From: Anaerolineae bacterium
Lineage (GTDB): Bacteria > Chloroflexota > Anaerolineae > Aggregatilineales > UBA2796
Direction of reading: 5' to 3'
Assembly: GCA_019637555.1 (NCBI GenBank)
Contig: JAHBVK010000020.1
Location: 33,456 to 97,455, forward strand
DNA: 64,000 nt
A program made the translations under genes and the position numbers. Below are positions 8,269 through 15,238 of this stretch, in pieces (positions within the stretch are counted from its first letter, which is position 1; each line of letters opens with the position of its first letter). Under the pieces are notes generated by a model. It was not told the origin of the DNA and ran no database searches. It saw only the letters and a program-made list of their open reading frames with translations.

Positions 8269-10371
8269 CTAATTCTCTCTTGGCGTCAGTGTCACGCTCT
8301 GGATCACAGTGCTAGCGTCCGCCGGAACGGCGAATTGGAAGGAGGTCTCGTCGAGACCGCTCTCTGCTGTGGAGGTGATGGTTAACTCTTGAACACGGCG
8401 TGCATCGGCGTCCGCCTGATTAACATCGACTTCATCACTGTCGATCACCGTACCCGCGTTATCGCGCAGTTCCAAGGTATAAACACCTGCACTGGTCGGA
8501 ATAAATTCCACAGTAGCACTTTCTGGCACGTGATCACTCACCTTCTCATCAAGGGAAAATATGATCGGCAGTGATCTGCATTGATCGCTAGGCGTCGGTT
8601 GTCCGGTAACCAAGCGCCACTGCTGCTCTACTTCATCGACCACGATGCGCGCTACCGCCTCTTTGCAATCTGGATCGTTGGGGTCGATCAGCGGCGCGAT
8701 CTTCAGCTTCCAATCTTGAAACTCATCGCCAGTCAGATTTAGGTTTTCAAAGACCTCCGTGCCGTTGGGCAGCACTTGGAAATTGATCACCAGTGGTTCA
8801 ACGGTAGTAGTTGCCCTGAACACGCTCACATTTTTAGTAACGCTGGTGTTGATAATATTGGTGTTGTCGATGATCGCGGTGGTGGCAAATGTTCCCCAAC
8901 CGCCGAAGATGTAATATCGTTTAGCAACTAAGGTTACGCCCGGTTTAATCAGGTCAATCGTATCTGTGATCGCAGGGCTGGATTTAGGATCGGCGGGGTC
9001 TTGGGTGAAGAATGACCACTGGATGTTTTCCACAGGCTCCGTCCCGCGATTCGTAATGCTTACCGTCACTTCCACAGGCTCACCCGGCGTCGGATTGCGC
9101 GGGAAGATAAATAGGCGCCCCATCGCTAGATTGACGGTAGGAATGCCTCTATCGCCGCCACGTGTAGCGATCAGCAGTGCCACCAAGCCGACTATCAACA
9201 GCGCCGCGACAGCCATCAGGATCGGCAGCCGTTCGCGCAATCCGCCTGTCGATAGATTGCCTTCGTAGCTGCGACGGTGCGGGAACAGCGTGCTCGTCTC
9301 CGCATTCAAATAAATCGAAGGCGTCGCCCATTCAAGGTTGCTCATCGTGCTTTGCACCGCACGCCGCGCCATCGTCAGCGCCACCTCAATGGGGTGCCCT
9401 TCAGCCAGCGACGTATAAAATTCCTGCGCGAACTCGCGGTTAGCTTCTTCGCTCAACTTGAATTGAAACTCGATAATTGCCGGAATACCGCGATTGGCAA
9501 GGCGCACGGCGACTGGCGTGAACGGGTCACGGATGCCTTCTTGTCGCGTGCGTCCTGTGCTCATAACCACCAACCGCACACCGTTCTCGCTGGCGAGTTC
9601 GCGTGCCAATTCGTCAGCGGAGATTTGCACTGTCGTCTTGCGACGCACATCTTCTAGCGCCAACATCCCCGTGCGTGTTGTTTCATCGCTGATCGAAGGA
9701 CCGACAAAGTGGAAGATGTGGAATGGTTTGCTATCGCGCAGTTTACGCTGCAAAGTCAGCAGTTGTGCGTTTTCAAGACGTTCTACCGTCAGCAGTCCGC
9801 GATCCCGTAATTCCTGCGTCGCCTCGTCGATGGCTGTCCATTCCGCCTCAGGATCGAGACTCGCCTGATCGCTTGGTGAGGATATCAGCACCAGCACATT
9901 GATCGGCAGTGTGATGTCTTTGATTTCGCGGGCTAGGGTAGTCGGCACGTAGCGTACCACTTCCACCTGCCGCGTCAGTGATATGTGATCGCCGCGTGGA
10001 TCGCGCAGCAATTCCCACGGCACTGTCGCCAGTAACCCCGCGCCTTCCAGATTTAACGAGATACGCAAGCCGCGATTACTCGCCGCCGCCGACTGCAAAC
10101 TCTGATAGTAGGCATCCAGCACTGCTCCAACGAAGATAGAGTTGAACAACTTCTCGCCAAAGGCGCGCGCGGCACGCAGTTCTTCGGCATGGCTGGCATT
10201 CGCGCTGCCATCTAGCATGGCTAGGATGCGCTCGATATCTTCTGGCGTGAATGGGGATTCTATATTGACACTTGCCTGACCCGCCGGAGATTCGGTAACG
10301 CTAACGCTGACCGAACCGGAGAGCGGCATTTCAATAGTGATCCTGAATTCCAGAAAATCCTGCGTTGCCAT
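8269..10371 (-). CDS. Membrane-anchored CHAT-domain protein lacking catalytic residues
   Basis: 700 residues. Order: N-terminal region (1-105), CHAT-like domain (about 105-365), one membrane segment (about 382-402, LPILMAVAALLIVGLVALLIA), and an outer part with a CARDB-like beta domain (about 420-520, NPTPGEPVEVTVSITNRG) plus a second beta domain. CHAT domains are caspase-fold peptidases whose dyad lies in HFaGHG and LNACxT motifs. Here these read HFVGPS (about 221-226) and MSTGRT (about 270-275): both the catalytic His and Cys are replaced, while flanking marks (FYTSLAEGHPIEVALTMARRA, WATPSIYL) are kept. A scaffold or signalling role is therefore more likely than proteolysis. No strong ribosome-binding site. 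Neighbours give no clear partner. Confidence 0.8.
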   Translation of the reverse strand: MATQDFLEFRITIEMPLSGSVSVSVTESPAGQASVNIESPFTPEDIERILAMLDGSANASHAEELRAARAFGEKLFNSIFVGAVLDAYYQSLQSAAASNRGLRISLNLEGAGLLATVPWELLRDPRGDHISLTRQVEVVRYVPTTLAREIKDITLPINVLVLISSPSDQASLDPEAEWTAIDEATQELRDRGLLTVERLENAQLLTLQRKLRDSKPFHIFHFVGPSISDETTRTGMLALEDVRRKTTVQISADELARELASENGVRLVVMSTGRTRQEGIRDPFTPVAVRLANRGIPAIIEFQFKLSEEANREFAQEFYTSLAEGHPIEVALTMARRAVQSTMSNLEWATPSIYLNAETSTLFPHRRSYEGNLSTGGLRERLPILMAVAALLIVGLVALLIATRGGDRGIPTVNLAMGRLFIFPRNPTPGEPVEVTVSITNRGTEPVENIQWSFFTQDPADPKSSPAITDTIDLIKPGVTLVAKRYYIFGGWGTFATTAIIDNTNIINTSVTKNVSVFRATTTVEPLVINFQVLPNGTEVFENLNLTGDEFQDWKLKIAPLIDPNDPDCKEAVARIVVDEVEQQWRLVTGQPTPSDQCRSLPIIFSLDEKVSDHVPESATVEFIPTSAGVYTLELRDNAGTVIDSDEVDVNQADADARRVQELTITSTAESGLDETSFQFAVPADASTVIQSVTLTPREN

Positions 10372-10464
10372 CAGCGTTGCTACTACTACTTACTCGCCAG
10401 TCACGCTTCATTCATTAACAATGCTTGCATTCGCTATTGTATGCGGATTGGTCGCAATTTGCAC

Positions 10465-10470
10465 TATAAT
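10465..10470 (+). promoter_or_regulatory. Candidate -10 element before rhodanese gene
   Basis: An exact TATAAT lies 48 bases before the rhodanese GTG start, in the divergent interval with the CHAT gene. No good -35 hexamer sits 16-18 bases upstream (TTGTAT at 10437 is too far), so the call rests on the -10 box and position only. Confidence 0.35.
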
Positions 10471-10517
10471 CCTCGCCACTGTCTACCTACGATGACATAG
10501 CAAAGGCAAAAGACAAA

Positions 10518-10838
10518 GTGAAAGAATTAACTCCCAAAGACCTCAAAACCCGGCTTGACGCGGGCGAGGATATTCTCGTGATCGATGTGCGTGAGGACTG
10601 GGAATTCGATTTGGGATCGCTGCCCGGTGCAGGGCATATCGTCATGAACGACATCCCCGACTCGCTGGATCAGTTACCGAAGGATAAGCCTGTCGTATTC
10701 GTCTGTCATACAGGCAGGCGCAGCATGGCAGTCACCGATTGGGTCGAAGGTCAGGGCTACGATAACGTGATCAATCTGGCGGGCGGCGTGCAGCGCTGGA
10801 TGCTCGATGTCGATCCTACTTTTCCCGGCAGGTATTAA
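10518..10838 (+). CDS. Single-domain rhodanese-like sulfurtransferase
   Basis: 106 residues, one rhodanese domain. The active-site loop is VCHTGRRSM with the persulfide-carrying Cys, preceded by the typical IDVREDWEFDLGSLPGAGHI and followed by NLAGGVQRWMLDVDP. Such proteins move sulfane sulfur from thiosulfate or persulfides to thiol acceptors. It begins with GTG; no ATG fits the conserved N-terminus. A VOC-family gene follows 35 bases on, and both end at the terminator at 11291-11330, so they probably form a two-gene operon. Confidence 0.9.
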   Translation: MKELTPKDLKTRLDAGEDILVIDVREDWEFDLGSLPGAGHIVMNDIPDSLDQLPKDKPVVFVCHTGRRSMAVTDWVEGQGYDNVINLAGGVQRWMLDVDPTFPGRY

Positions 10839-10873
10839 TCTGTTTGCCAATTAGAGGCGATTAAGGAGTTGTG

Positions 10874-11275
10874 ATGTCGCTCGAACTCTATATGGTCGGC
10901 GTGATCGTCGAGGATATGTCCCGCGCTGTCGAGTTTTATCGGCGTTTAGGCGTTGATGTTCCCGCAGGCAGCGAATCGAAGGGGCATGTCGAGGTCAAGA
11001 TGAGTGGACTGACCTTCTTCTTAACCACTAAAGCCGTCAATCGCCGCTGGGATCCAGCCAAAACCGAACCGGACAAGGGCGGCTATCGCATCATCCTTGA
11101 GTTCTATCTGAAAACGGTGGAAGCTGTCGATCAGAAGTATGCGGAGATGACGGGCTTTGGTTACGTCGGGCATCAACCGCCCTTCAAGCCGAATGCCGAT
11201 CTCTACTTTGCCATGATCGATGATCCCGACGGCAACACGATCCTGCTCTCGGCATTTACAGGCGATCAAGCATAA
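10874..11275 (+). CDS. VOC-superfamily (glyoxalase/bleomycin-resistance-like) protein
   Basis: 133 residues, one vicinal-oxygen-chelate fold built from two beta-alpha-beta-beta-beta modules. MVGVIVEDMSRAVEFYRRLG starts the first and the C-terminal FAMIDDPDGNTILLSAF, with the DPDGN motif, ends the second. Metal-ligand positions are not clear enough to name a reaction; members include glyoxalases, dioxygenases and drug-binding proteins. Start choice: AAGGAG at 10863-10868 suits ATG 10874 better than the GTG one codon earlier. Confidence 0.85.
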   Translation: MSLELYMVGVIVEDMSRAVEFYRRLGVDVPAGSESKGHVEVKMSGLTFFLTTKAVNRRWDPAKTEPDKGGYRIILEFYLKTVEAVDQKYAEMTGFGYVGHQPPFKPNADLYFAMIDDPDGNTILLSAFTGDQA

Positions 11276-11290
11276 CTATCTCGTGGTATA

Positions 11291-11330
11291 AACAAAAAAA
11301 GAGGATTCACTAGAATCCTCTTTTTTGTTT
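11291..11330. terminator. Bidirectional rho-independent terminator
   Basis: GAGGATTC (11301-11308), loop ACTA, GAATCCTC (11313-11320), flanked by an A-run on the left and a T-run on the right, so it can stop transcription from both sides. It ends the rhodanese-VOC operon on the plus strand and the SDR/remnant transcript on the minus strand. Confidence 0.85.
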
Positions 11331-11331
11331 A

Positions 11332-11562
11332 TTAAGGCAGTAAATCGCGGACGGTGATCCGTGCTATTTCCTGACCATCCCAAAAGATCGGAACGCTCTC
11401 GTCAGGCTGGTAGATGGGTTTCCGTTGATAAGTTCACCCATCGTCGTAGTTAGGATTCCACTGTGGATCATCTGGTATTGCTGTCGCATTTGGGGAGTCA
11501 AGAGTAGCTTCCACCGACAGGTCAATCCTCGCAACCAAGCTGCGAAAAGTAATGCAACACAT
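11332..11562 (-). pseudogene. Possible small gene split by an in-frame TGA, downstream of SDR
   Basis: An ATG at 11562 overlaps the SDR stop codon (TAATG). The frame runs 42 codons to a TGA at 11434-11436, then continues in the same frame for 33 more codons to a TAA at 11332-11334, one base before the terminator hairpin. The second part (YQPDESVPIFWDGQEIARIT, ending VRDLLP) looks like real protein sequence, and the first ends in PDDPQWNPNYDDG. I read this as one small gene of about 75 codons broken by a nonsense change, or less likely a real 42-residue protein. Family not recognised. Confidence 0.35.
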
Positions 11563-12497
11563 TAAGCTACTACAGTTTGCAGCACCTCATAGCGCACGCC
11601 CGTAAGCTGCTCGGAAACTGCCCACAAGCGGGCGGCAGCTTCAGCATCTCTCGCCCGCGCATTCAAGGCGACCTTCACGACTTCGCCGCGCATTACAAAA
11701 CGCGGTCCATAAAACTCTCCTCCGCGCACATTTGCGGCAGTCGCCGCATAAAGCTGGTAAGTAGCGCCCAATTCAGCATTTTGCGACAAGATCGGCTTGA
11801 GTATGCCCATCCCAAGCTGCTGCAAAAATCCGCCGTTCTCCGTATATTTTTGCAGGTTGGTCGCTGCGTACCCCGGATGGCTGGCAACACTGATCACATT
11901 AGCATCCGTGCGCTCAAGTTTGCGCTGAAGCTCCATCATGAATAACAGATTGGCGAGTTTGCTCTGACTGTACGCACCCCACGCATCGTAGCGCTGCTCA
12001 CTTTGTAGATCGCCAAAGTTGATCTGTCCACCCATCATGTAGGCACTGCTGCTCACGGTAACGATGCGCGCGGCGGGCGTAATCAGCAGCTTTGGTAATA
12101 ACAATCCCGTTAGCGCGAAATGTCCCAGATGATTAGTGCCGAATTGGATCTCGAAGCCATCGGTTGTCTTGCCATAAGGCGGGATCATGATCCCCGCGTT
12201 ATTCATCAGGATGTCGAGCCGCGCATAACTAGCGTTAAATTCCTCGGCAAAAGCACGCACGGACCTCAGATCGCTAAGGTCCAATCGCATCAAATCAACC
12301 TTAGCCGTTGGCACGTCCTGAAGTAACTCTTGCTGTGCCCGCTGTGCCTTATCAATGCTGCGAGACGCCATGATCACCTGTGCGCCCTTGCCCGCCAATG
12401 CCACCGCGCTCTCGTAACCAACACCACTGTTCGCGCCCGTGATCACCACCACGCGCCCCGCCTGTGAGGGAATATCCTTAGCTGTCCAACCGTTCAT
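11562..12497 (-). CDS. Short-chain dehydrogenase/reductase (retinol dehydrogenase-like)
   Basis: 311 residues, classical Rossmann-fold SDR. VVVITGANSGVGYESAVALA is the TGxxxGxG cofactor motif; NNAGIM and the catalytic Ser-Tyr-Lys set (VSSSAYMM, then YSQSKLANLLF) are present. The ASRS after the second strand, with its Arg, favours NADP(H). The layout matches the WW-oxidoreductase/retinol-dehydrogenase-like group, whose bacterial substrates are mostly unknown. GGAG lies 10 bases before the ATG. Upstream is a 19-bp site identical to one before the neighbouring TetR gene, so this SDR is the likely target of that repressor. Confidence 0.9.
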   Translation of the reverse strand: MNGWTAKDIPSQAGRVVVITGANSGVGYESAVALAGKGAQVIMASRSIDKAQRAQQELLQDVPTAKVDLMRLDLSDLRSVRAFAEEFNASYARLDILMNNAGIMIPPYGKTTDGFEIQFGTNHLGHFALTGLLLPKLLITPAARIVTVSSSAYMMGGQINFGDLQSEQRYDAWGAYSQSKLANLLFMMELQRKLERTDANVISVASHPGYAATNLQKYTENGGFLQQLGMGILKPILSQNAELGATYQLYAATAANVRGGEFYGPRFVMRGEVVKVALNARARDAEAAARLWAVSEQLTGVRYEVLQTVVA

Positions 12498-12521
12498 CTC
12501 GTTATCTCCATCGTTTGATTG

Positions 12522-12540
12522 ATGAGTGATTACTCAATCA
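12522..12540 (-). promoter_or_regulatory. Candidate TetR operator before the SDR gene
   Basis: ATGAGTGATTACTCAATCA, with arms TGAGT and ACTCA around GATT, lies 25 bases before the SDR start. The same 19 bases occur at 13146-13164 before the TetR gene, in the same orientation relative to the gene it precedes. Two exact copies only at these two starts point to a shared repressor site. Confidence 0.75.
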
Positions 12541-12557
12541 CTTCGTAGTAAAAATGA

Positions 12558-13130
12558 TTAGCGAGTTACGCCATTCCACAATATTTCAAAGCCAATATCC
12601 CGATACTTGGTTGCTTGCGCTCTATTCTGGCGGATGAACTGCACCGTCATCACCGCCTGCATGTCGATCATCGCGCCCAGATAATCCGTCGGATAATCGC
12701 GGATTTCGCCCTTAGCAATGCTCTCGCTGGCGATCCGTTGAATTTCTAGGTAGCCAGTTTCCGCCGCCGCCTTGACCTTTTCATCCAGCGTGTACGAGGA
12801 ACCGATTTGGTGCATCACCGTGAATTTATCGGGATTCTCAACGCCCCAATCGACGTAGGTATTCCAGACGTGGCGCATCTTTTCGCGGATCGAGTCTTTT
12901 GCCGCCAACCCGTCCAGCGTCCGTTCTCCCAATTCCTTCTTTATCTCAAGGTAGACTTCGTTGATCAGATCGTCTTTAGTTTTGAAGTAATTGAACAGCG
13001 TGCCATCAGCCACGCCTGCCGTCTTGGAAATCAGCGAGGTCGGGGTATCCCAGAATCCGTGCGCGGCAAAGACACTGATCGCGGCGTCTAGGATTGCCTT
13101 GTACTTATTCTCGACCTTCGCTCGTGCCAT
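12558..13130 (-). CDS. TetR-family transcriptional regulator
   Basis: 190 residues. The N-terminal helix-turn-helix (about 10-55) has the family pattern: YKAILDAAISVFAAHGFWDT, SLISKTAGVADGTLFNYFKT, KDDLINEVYLEIK. The C-terminal ligand-binding half is divergent, so the inducer is unknown. The gene lies 60 bases upstream of the SDR gene on the same strand, and identical putative operators precede both, which suggests autorepression plus control of the SDR. Confidence 0.9.
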   Translation of the reverse strand: MARAKVENKYKAILDAAISVFAAHGFWDTPTSLISKTAGVADGTLFNYFKTKDDLINEVYLEIKKELGERTLDGLAAKDSIREKMRHVWNTYVDWGVENPDKFTVMHQIGSSYTLDEKVKAAAETGYLEIQRIASESIAKGEIRDYPTDYLGAMIDMQAVMTVQFIRQNRAQATKYRDIGFEILWNGVTR

Positions 13131-13145
13131 TGTGTATCCAAAAAA

Positions 13146-13164
13146 ATGAGTGATTACTCAATCA
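13146..13164 (-). promoter_or_regulatory. Candidate autoregulatory operator before the TetR gene
   Basis: Exact copy of the 19-bp site at 12522-12540, 15 bases before the TetR ATG. A bound repressor would block the promoter or early transcript. Confidence 0.75.
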
Positions 13165-13260
13165 TCATACGGCGGACTTAGAAAAGTGTCAAGCATCAAC
13201 TTTTAGAGCGAACAGGATAGCATCTCTCGTCCACCCCGTTCGCTCAACAATTACCCCGAT

Positions 13261-13872
13261 TTACTTGCAGTAGCGCTGGATTAGTTCCTGCTCAATGCCC
13301 CGACGCCGCGCACTTGCTGCGATCCGCCGCATCACTGGCTTGATCAGCGAGAAGATGCTCGGCATCCCCGTATCCGAAAGCTCGATCAGCAGGGCGAGAT
13401 GGGCAATGTTTTTGGGAATGCCCTTGTCGTTCACCAGTCCATCAGTCGCCAGTCCGTAGGCGATCCGCAAACTGCGCTCGAATCCGGCATTACCCGGTGT
13501 CAATTCCACGCGCACGACTGCCATCTCCGACGTGTTGTTGAACCAGCGATGCAGCGACATTTTCGGCGCGGTAGCTGATTCGCCGGGCTTGAGTGCAAAT
13601 GCCTCTTTACCCACTTGTACACCAAACTCGCCGGAAATCACGGTGAACTTCTCCGCGAACGAAGTGTGATAATGCAGCGCATTACCGCCACCCGGTGCGA
13701 CTTCGATTTCTAGTAGCGACATGGCACCGTTCGTTTCTTCCGAAGTCTGCAAGAAGGTAGCGGCATCCTTCTGAATCGGATTGTAGATGCGGCGTGTGGT
13801 GAGTGCTTCCGCTTCTACTGTAGGGACTTCGCGGCGGACGTGCATGGCGGGGCTGAATACTGCTTGCTGCAT
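13261..13872 (-). CDS. Cupin-domain protein
   Basis: 203 residues. A single conserved cupin barrel (about 30-125) with motif 1 GGGNALHYHTSFAEKFTVISG (His, His and Glu as metal ligands) and motif 2 PKMSLHRWFNNT (His). A helical tail of about 70 residues (LALLIELSDTG, MRRIAASARRR) follows the barrel; the cupin at 24108 has a comparable tail, so the two may be distant paralogues. Reaction unknown. AGGAG lies 10 bases before the ATG. Stands alone between two TetR genes; which of them, if either, controls it is not evident. Confidence 0.8.
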   Translation of the reverse strand: MQQAVFSPAMHVRREVPTVEAEALTTRRIYNPIQKDAATFLQTSEETNGAMSLLEIEVAPGGGNALHYHTSFAEKFTVISGEFGVQVGKEAFALKPGESATAPKMSLHRWFNNTSEMAVVRVELTPGNAGFERSLRIAYGLATDGLVNDKGIPKNIAHLALLIELSDTGMPSIFSLIKPVMRRIAASARRRGIEQELIQRYCK

Positions 13873-14004
13873 GACGATGGATGCTCCTAGTTACGCTCGT
13901 TTCAATGGCTTAAACTTAGCATGAGGCGGGCGCGGCAATCATCGTTCTTTTGAAGGACGAAGGGATAACCTATGACGGAGGAATAATCCGCTGCCAGACA
14001 CGCA

Positions 14005-14652
14005 TTACGGCAGCAGCAGCCGGATCAAACTATCTGCCAGCCATTCGCTGTAGTGCTCTCTTGACCAACCACGTTCAACGGTCAGCAGTAGGAACACCTC
14101 TGCACTGGTAAGCGTCCATACAATGTCGGCGGCGTGGGCGTTGCTGATCCCTTCTCGCAGGGCGCCATTAGCAGCGACATGCTGGATCACTGTTTCCATA
14201 TTCTTTCGCCGTTCATTAAGTAGATGCTGGAGCAACGTGGCAATCGGTGGCTCCGACTTTGCTGCCATCCGCATGATTTCAAAAATGGGCGCAGCACGAT
14301 CCATCACCCCGGTGATCCCACGCGCGAACATGCCTAACTGCTGCCGTTGATCCGTTTCGCGGAACATTGCCTGAGGATCTTGCCGTTCCAACATGGGAAT
14401 AGGCGAGTCATCGCCACCGAGGGCAATATCGAGCAGATAGTTGAGGATTCTCTGCTTACTGCCAAATACGGCATAGATCGTTTCTGCGGCGACTCCGGCA
14501 CTCTCGGCAATCGCTTCGATGGTTGCACCAGCATAACTACGCTCGCTAAATAGTTGGCGTGCAGCTTCAGCTATTTGCTGGCGTGTTTGCTGTGCTTGCG
14601 CTTGGCGGCGCGTGGAGTTGTAGGCACGTTTAGGCTTATTCGAGTTAGTCAT
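14005..14652 (-). CDS. TetR-family transcriptional regulator
   Basis: 215 residues from the ATG; a GTG at 14664 would add four. The helix-turn-helix is clear (about 15-65: RQQIAEAARQLFSERSYAGA, IEAIAESAGVAAETIYAVFG, SKQRILNYLLD), preceded by an Arg/Gln-rich arm. Ligand domain divergent. Divergent from the SnoaL-like gene at 14789, with a strong inverted repeat between the two starts, so it probably controls that gene and itself. Confidence 0.88.
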   Translation of the reverse strand: MTNSNKPKRAYNSTRRQAQAQQTRQQIAEAARQLFSERSYAGATIEAIAESAGVAAETIYAVFGSKQRILNYLLDIALGGDDSPIPMLERQDPQAMFRETDQRQQLGMFARGITGVMDRAAPIFEIMRMAAKSEPPIATLLQHLLNERRKNMETVIQHVAANGALREGISNAHAADIVWTLTSAEVFLLLTVERGWSREHYSEWLADSLIRLLLP

Positions 14653-14692
14653 AAAGCTTGACACAATTCCGAATTTGAATATACTTTCTATG

Positions 14693-14721
14693 TATTCAAT
14701 ATTGTTTAACTATATTGAATA
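14693..14721. promoter_or_regulatory. Candidate TetR operator in divergent interval
   Basis: Perfect 10-bp inverted repeat TATTCAATAT (14693-14702) and ATATTGAATA (14712-14721) with a 9-base spacer, between the divergent TetR and SnoaL-like genes. AT-rich, so it may overlap promoter elements of either gene. Confidence 0.6.
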
Positions 14722-14788
14722 TGAACTGCCTGTACTTTAGCCTAATTTTGACAGCAGTACCACTGCGGTGTTAGGAGGAGGATGTCTT

Positions 14789-15238
14789 ATGTCTAGCGAA
14801 CAGAATAAGCGAGTGCTCACAAACGTGATCGAGGAAGGCTTCAATAAAGGTAATTTCGCTGCGCTTGATGCGCTATTTGCACCTGATTATCAGGAACATC
14901 AATTCGGGCTGAAGAAGAATCTGCAAGGACTTAAAGAGGATATTGCCTTCCTACGTGCTGGCTTTCCCGACTTTCATTTGACGATTGAGGACATGATTGC
15001 CGACGAAGATAAAGTCTGGATACGCATGACTGCGCAAGGCACCAATCTCGGACCGTTGCTAGGACCGCCCACCAACAAAGCGATGACAATTACAGTGATG
15101 GACGTCTGTCGTTTCGAGAATGGTCGTATTGTCGAGCACTGGGGCGTACCTGATCGTTTCGCCCAGTTGGCGCAGCTTGGTCTGCTGCCACGTTCCCAAG
15201 ACGCAAAAGCGACAGGATCAGCACGAGTTTCATCCTAG
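14789..15238 (+). CDS. SnoaL-like ester cyclase/polyketide cyclase family protein
   Basis: 149 residues, NTF2-like fold. Typical pieces: EEGFNKGNFAALDALFAPDY, LKEDIAFLRAGFPDFHLTIEDMIADEDKVWIRM, AQGTNLGP and GRIVEHWGVPDRFAQLAQLG. Family members bind small hydrophobic ligands and include aldol cyclases of polyketide pathways; most bacterial stand-alone members have no assigned substrate. A long purine run (AGGAGGAGG, from 14773) places the start at ATG 14789 rather than the in-frame GTG upstream. Its stop codon overlaps the convergent sensor kinase stop by four bases. Likely under the divergent TetR gene. Confidence 0.85.
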   Translation: MSSEQNKRVLTNVIEEGFNKGNFAALDALFAPDYQEHQFGLKKNLQGLKEDIAFLRAGFPDFHLTIEDMIADEDKVWIRMTAQGTNLGPLLGPPTNKAMTITVMDVCRFENGRIVEHWGVPDRFAQLAQLGLLPRSQDAKATGSARVSS

